From contig NC_016483.1 in assembly GCF_000227115.2 (NCBI RefSeq), forward strand, positions 558,001 to 622,000: a stretch of 64,000 bases of DNA, written 5' to 3'. Below the pieces are notes generated by a model. The model was not told the origin of the DNA. It ran no database searches and was given only the letters and a program-made list of their open reading frames with translations. Below are positions 60,641 through 64,000 of this stretch, in pieces. The stretch comes from Naumovozyma dairenensis CBS 421. Its lineage: Eukaryota > Ascomycota > Saccharomycetes > Saccharomycetales > Saccharomycetaceae. Numbering within the stretch: position 1 is the stretch's first letter; every line of letters starts with the position of its first letter. A program made the translations under genes and the position numbers.

Positions 60641-60965
60641 ATTTATTTGTTTGTTGAGCTTTGTCAGTGTTGGTCAAGCAGGGAATTAAGTTTATATAAT
60701 AGACAGTTATAGTCTCTTAGTAATATATGTAAAACGTCAAATTGTATTGCAAGATATCTATATATATATATATATTAACATCTATATTTGGTAGCGCCGT
60801 CGAATAATAACCTGAGATAGACAAAGTTAAAATATGAACTACTTGGAGTAAAGTCTATCTTTCATAAAATAATATGGTCTATAGTCCTTAGTGATAGATA
60901 AATGATGTCCATGGAAGAAAATATACATATAATAAGGATACCATCTGTTCTACGTAATATATACA
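60641..60965. other. VPS28/RGL1 intergenic region
   Basis: About 325 bases with a (TA)n tract near 60759..60774. No gene seen. Confidence 0.6.
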
Positions 60966-62432
60966 TCATTCAATAACAGCAATCCTTCGAGGTAATCTTG
61001 CTTTCGAAGTTACATATTCATTATCGGATGTACTATCATATATGATTCCAAATTTGTCAAACGTTTCAGCATCTGGATAGTATACTACAGGTGGTAATGG
61101 TGGATATTCTAAATTTCCAGAATGTTTATTTCTTTTTATGGAACCGAAATTATTATAAAATTGTTTCGCATAATTAGCAGTTTGCTTCTCTTTTTGAATT
61201 ATTTGTTCGATATATTTAACCTGACTTACTGGCCAACGAGCTATATCCAGTCTTTGATGTAGTTGGAAGCTCTTACCATTGCCTAGTTTGAACTTCATTT
61301 CCAACGAATGGAAAATTGAAAATAAAGTACCCATTGTTGTAATTGAATTGTGATACTGTATGGGTACATCGTTTGTTTTATTCTGTAAAAGTTTCGTATT
61401 TATTTGCCTAGTGGTTTGATTCTGTAATGTTCCTTGCTTGATAAATGGGATTGAGTGCTCTGGAGGTAACTTAAAAAGAAAGGCAGGTTCTTGCATTGTT
61501 GATTCGAAATTTTTGAATAAAGAGTCCTTAGAACATACTCTGACGTTCGTCTTAAATGTAATACCGTTATTTGTAACCACTTGATTCACTGGAGTTGATA
61601 CTTCTTTCAAAATATTTTCTTTAGTTTCATCAGATGGGAATTCTGGATTATGAACTTCTAAGAATTCTTTCAATCTGAAAGTTACGGATTTTATCTTTGT
61701 TTTTCTCTTGTTGAATATTCGATCATTATCATTCGGTATATGTGGACTGTTATGAGTGGATTCTTGGAATAAGTCAGGTTTTATTTCAATCTCTAACTTT
61801 AAAAGATCATCTATACTTAAACATGGATTTTCTATAGAATAAGATATTAGAAGTCTTTTGTCTGGAGAAGAAACTTTTTTCGTGATGGGCGGAAATAGTC
61901 TTTTGGAAGGAATATATACATATCTTTCTACATTAATTATTTGACTGAAGGATTCAATCTTTGCAGAGGTGCTTCCACTCGCATTATCATTTCCAATATA
62001 CGATACGTTACATTCTAGCACTGTAATACATTTGCCAAATTCTTTATTATAATTGGTCTCTTTAATATCGTCGGGTAATCCTATGGTCAAAGGAATATCA
62101 ATACCAATAAGGTCCTTTTCCGATATCAGTATGTTTTTCTTATAATGTGTGTTGTGCTTTTCATTCTTGGATTTCAATTTCGATTTAGTTAACGACCTAA
62201 CATTATTTGACGTTGTGGTTATCAGCGATTCAATAGTTTTCAAAGTTACTTCAATTTTCTCAATTCTGAAAAGTTTCCCATTGTTGGATCTTATTTGTAA
62301 TTGACATTCAATTCGAGGTAAAGTATCTGATATACCAGGACAACCTCTGATTACTGAATTGTAACTTGGTTTTAGTGAAATAATTGGTCTTGTATGTACG
62401 TAACGACTCGTACTATGAGAGTGATGAAACAT
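60966..62432 (-). CDS. RGL1: Rho1-signalling regulator Rgl1-like (arrestin-like fold)
   Basis: 488 residues (S. cerevisiae Rgl1/YPL066W 479). No transmembrane segment. The layout suggests an arrestin-like beta-sandwich: an N-terminal part with FRIEKIEVTLKTIESL and KKNILISEKDLIGIDIPLTIGLP, and a later DDLLKLEIEIKPDLFQ. Near the end are PLPPVVYYPDAETFDKFGI and ARLPRRIAVIE. S. cerevisiae Rgl1 works with the Rho1 exchange factor Tus1 at the bud neck. I identify it mainly by its position next to VPS28 within the inverted block and its length. Confidence 0.75.
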   Translation of the reverse strand: MFHHSHSTSRYVHTRPIISLKPSYNSVIRGCPGISDTLPRIECQLQIRSNNGKLFRIEKIEVTLKTIESLITTTSNNVRSLTKSKLKSKNEKHNTHYKKNILISEKDLIGIDIPLTIGLPDDIKETNYNKEFGKCITVLECNVSYIGNDNASGSTSAKIESFSQIINVERYVYIPSKRLFPPITKKVSSPDKRLLISYSIENPCLSIDDLLKLEIEIKPDLFQESTHNSPHIPNDNDRIFNKRKTKIKSVTFRLKEFLEVHNPEFPSDETKENILKEVSTPVNQVVTNNGITFKTNVRVCSKDSLFKNFESTMQEPAFLFKLPPEHSIPFIKQGTLQNQTTRQINTKLLQNKTNDVPIQYHNSITTMGTLFSIFHSLEMKFKLGNGKSFQLHQRLDIARWPVSQVKYIEQIIQKEKQTANYAKQFYNNFGSIKRNKHSGNLEYPPLPPVVYYPDAETFDKFGIIYDSTSDNEYVTSKARLPRRIAVIE

Positions 62433-62840
62433 TGTTGAACCTTACAAAGAAACTCCCCAAGTTATAGAGTCTCGATAAGTTGATCACTTTGCTTTTGAAA
62501 GTCAAACTAGCTTGGGTTTTTTTGACTTTGTTCATCAAACATGTTACACGCTTACTTGCATGAATATCTATTGAATTTCCGCTGCGCCTGTTAACCGCCG
62601 CCCTTTGTTTAAAGGTAAATGTTAACACTTCTGTCATCGTCTACAGGCTCAAATTATATCATATATAAGGATTATTAACCGAGAAACACACCTCTTATAG
62701 AAAACTATTTTGATTACAAGGCTTCTACACTAGTAATTGTTTTGTGAATAAGAATACGTTAAATTGGATATCTATAAATTATGTAAACGATAAGGAATTA
62801 ATAAAAAAATATTGAGATAATAATAATAAAATTCGTGAGA
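62433..62840. other. RGL1/PDR12 intergenic region
   Basis: About 400 bases: RGL1 promoter and PDR12 3' flank. No additional gene seen. Confidence 0.55.
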
Positions 62841-64000
62841 TCATTGCTTCTTGACCTTTTGTTCATCAGCTGGAGTAGCTTTGAAAACATTGGTGTCAGC
62901 TTCATGTCTTTCTTTTCTTGGACCATTGAACCAACTCTTGAAGTCAAGAACAGACTTTAATGACCAAACTTTGACTCTCATAATGTAGTAACAAGCTAAC
63001 ATGGCAAATATATTGAAACAAATGTAAATCCACATGAAACCAAAATCTCTCCATCTATGATGCCATTTAACATCGAATCTTGCAACAACTTCATCTTGAA
63101 CACTATAAGGACAATATTCACAGTTTTCTGTAGCAGAGGGGTTTAGCAAATAACCAGTATTATCTGTAATGTATCTATTTAGGTAATCACCACAGTTTTG
63201 ACCGGATGGAGGGTCCATGACGGCTAATTCATGAGGATCACAAATAACTTTCTTACCATGGACTAAAGGACCAACAAGAGCTTCAACAACATAAGTTAAT
63301 GGAGAAGTTCTATACATAAACCACCAAAAACCTGGCATCTTAGATTTAGGTTGAAGAATACCACAGAATAATAACATGGCAGCAAATAAGTTAGAGTTGA
63401 TCATTGAAGCAGAGGGAACATCTGGTGAGAAATACAAGATCCATAGACCGTAAGAAACGAAATAAATTGGGAAAACTAAGACATAGAAAAAGAAGAAGAA
63501 ACCAGCATGCGGAGCACTACCGTTATAGCCAGCTGGCCAGTAGTAACAGATCCAACAAACAAATTGACAAACCATGGTCCAACCACATTCAACTAGGAAA
63601 TGACATAGCAATAGAACACTCCAATGGAAAGTATTGGAAGCAGCTTCTCTGACTTCATATAATTCTCTACTATCGTAAGCAAACACATGTAATTGATTAA
63701 TCATGGCTAAGGCAATAATTAAAACCATAAAAATAGATGAGAAAGCAGCAGTAGCACCACCAACAGTATGTTTAACATGTAAGTAAGATAAACCAATGAA
63801 CAAAGCACATGAACCACATTCCAGGAATTTGGCCCTAATATAGACAGGAGATCTCCAGAATTGCAAGTACGTTCTATGTAAAACACATTTCATTTGAGTA
63901 CTAAAAGAGGCAGCAAATCTACCAGCCAATTCAGGGTCATCAGTTGTTGGTCTAGATGGTAAAACACGATGAAGTTCTTCAACTTCTTCTCTAGCAGCAG
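62841..64000 (-). CDS. PDR12: Weak-acid ABC transporter Pdr12, C-terminal part (5' end outside window)
   Basis: Plasma-membrane ABCG/PDR-type pump that exports weak organic acid anions such as sorbate and benzoate. About 385 C-terminal residues are present: the second membrane domain (QFWRSPVYIRAKFLECGSC, hydrophobic helices such as FSSIFMVLIIALAMI), the large extracellular loop with conserved Cys (PPSGQNCGDYLNRYITDNTG, ATENCEYCPYSVQDEVVA), and the end SVLDFKSWFNGPRKERHEAD, matching S. cerevisiae Pdr12. Codons are strongly biased, suggesting high expression. The frame runs off the right edge. Confidence 0.94.
   Translation of the reverse strand, partial: AAREEVEELHRVLPSRPTTDDPELAGRFAASFSTQMKCVLHRTYLQFWRSPVYIRAKFLECGSCALFIGLSYLHVKHTVGGATAAFSSIFMVLIIALAMINQLHVFAYDSRELYEVREAASNTFHWSVLLLCHFLVECGWTMVCQFVCWICYYWPAGYNGSAPHAGFFFFFYVLVFPIYFVSYGLWILYFSPDVPSASMINSNLFAAMLLFCGILQPKSKMPGFWWFMYRTSPLTYVVEALVGPLVHGKKVICDPHELAVMDPPSGQNCGDYLNRYITDNTGYLLNPSATENCEYCPYSVQDEVVARFDVKWHHRWRDFGFMWIYICFNIFAMLACYYIMRVKVWSLKSVLDFKSWFNGPRKERHEADTNVFKATPADEQKVKKQ

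Overview
The window is AT-rich nuclear DNA from a budding yeast of the Saccharomycetaceae. It starts inside GLR1 and ends inside PDR12. It follows the left arm of Saccharomyces cerevisiae chromosome XVI almost gene for gene: GLR1, RPS6A, RLM1, YDC1, SEC16, MOT1, RPS9A, RPL21B, ATP4, YPL077C, GPI2, GCR1, YTA6, UBP16, YPL071C, MUK1, BTS1, YPL068C, HTC1, MFM1, GRX5, ALD6, TIM50, CWC27, VPS28, RGL1, PDR12. Introns in RPS6, RPS9, RPL21, PCH2 and GCR1 have yeast-type splice sites. Many regulatory proteins carry poly-Asn or poly-Gln tracts. Only PCH2 comes from the sister (chromosome II) copy of this region in S. cerevisiae, which points to a post-whole-genome-duplication species with differential gene loss. 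A Naumovozyma- or Kazachstania-like yeast fits, but the species is not proven.

Layout: 1-7.6 kb holds GLR1 (3' part), RPS6, RLM1 and the ceramidase gene YDC1. 8.2-22.5 kb holds SEC16, PCH2 and MOT1. 23.7-30 kb holds RPS9, RPL21, ATP4, the YPL077C-like gene and GPI2. 30-37.3 kb is a long regulatory region with an assembly gap, followed by GCR1. 37.6-48.9 kb holds YTA6, UBP16, the YPL071C-like gene, MUK1, BTS1, the YPL068C-like gene and HTC1. 49-64 kb is rearranged relative to S. cerevisiae: MFM1, a tRNA-Cys and GRX5, then ALD6-TIM50-CWC27-VPS28-RGL1 as an inverted block, then the 3' part of PDR12.

The most interesting points are: (i) GCR1 keeps the S. cerevisiae-type 8-nt first exon, yet its long intron contains an in-frame ATG that reads through into exon 2, so spliced and unspliced mRNAs would give two N-termini; it also has a tail of roughly 385 residues after the DNA-binding domain and a Rap1/CT-box pair upstream that suggests autoregulation. 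(ii) PCH2 has an exact Ume6/URS1 site and an overlapping uORF. (iii) Perfect Pdr1/Pdr3-type elements lie upstream of YDC1, UBP16 and ALD6. (iv) TIM50, MFM1 and the YPL071C-like gene are each broken by one missing base in an A-run, most likely sequencing undercalls. (v) The 34-N gap is flanked by the same 13-mer on both sides and is probably an unmerged contig overlap. (vi) Two possible gene relics lie in intergenic DNA, one resembling a ubiquitin protease and one a small secreted cysteine-rich protein. I found no clear new multi-gene system.
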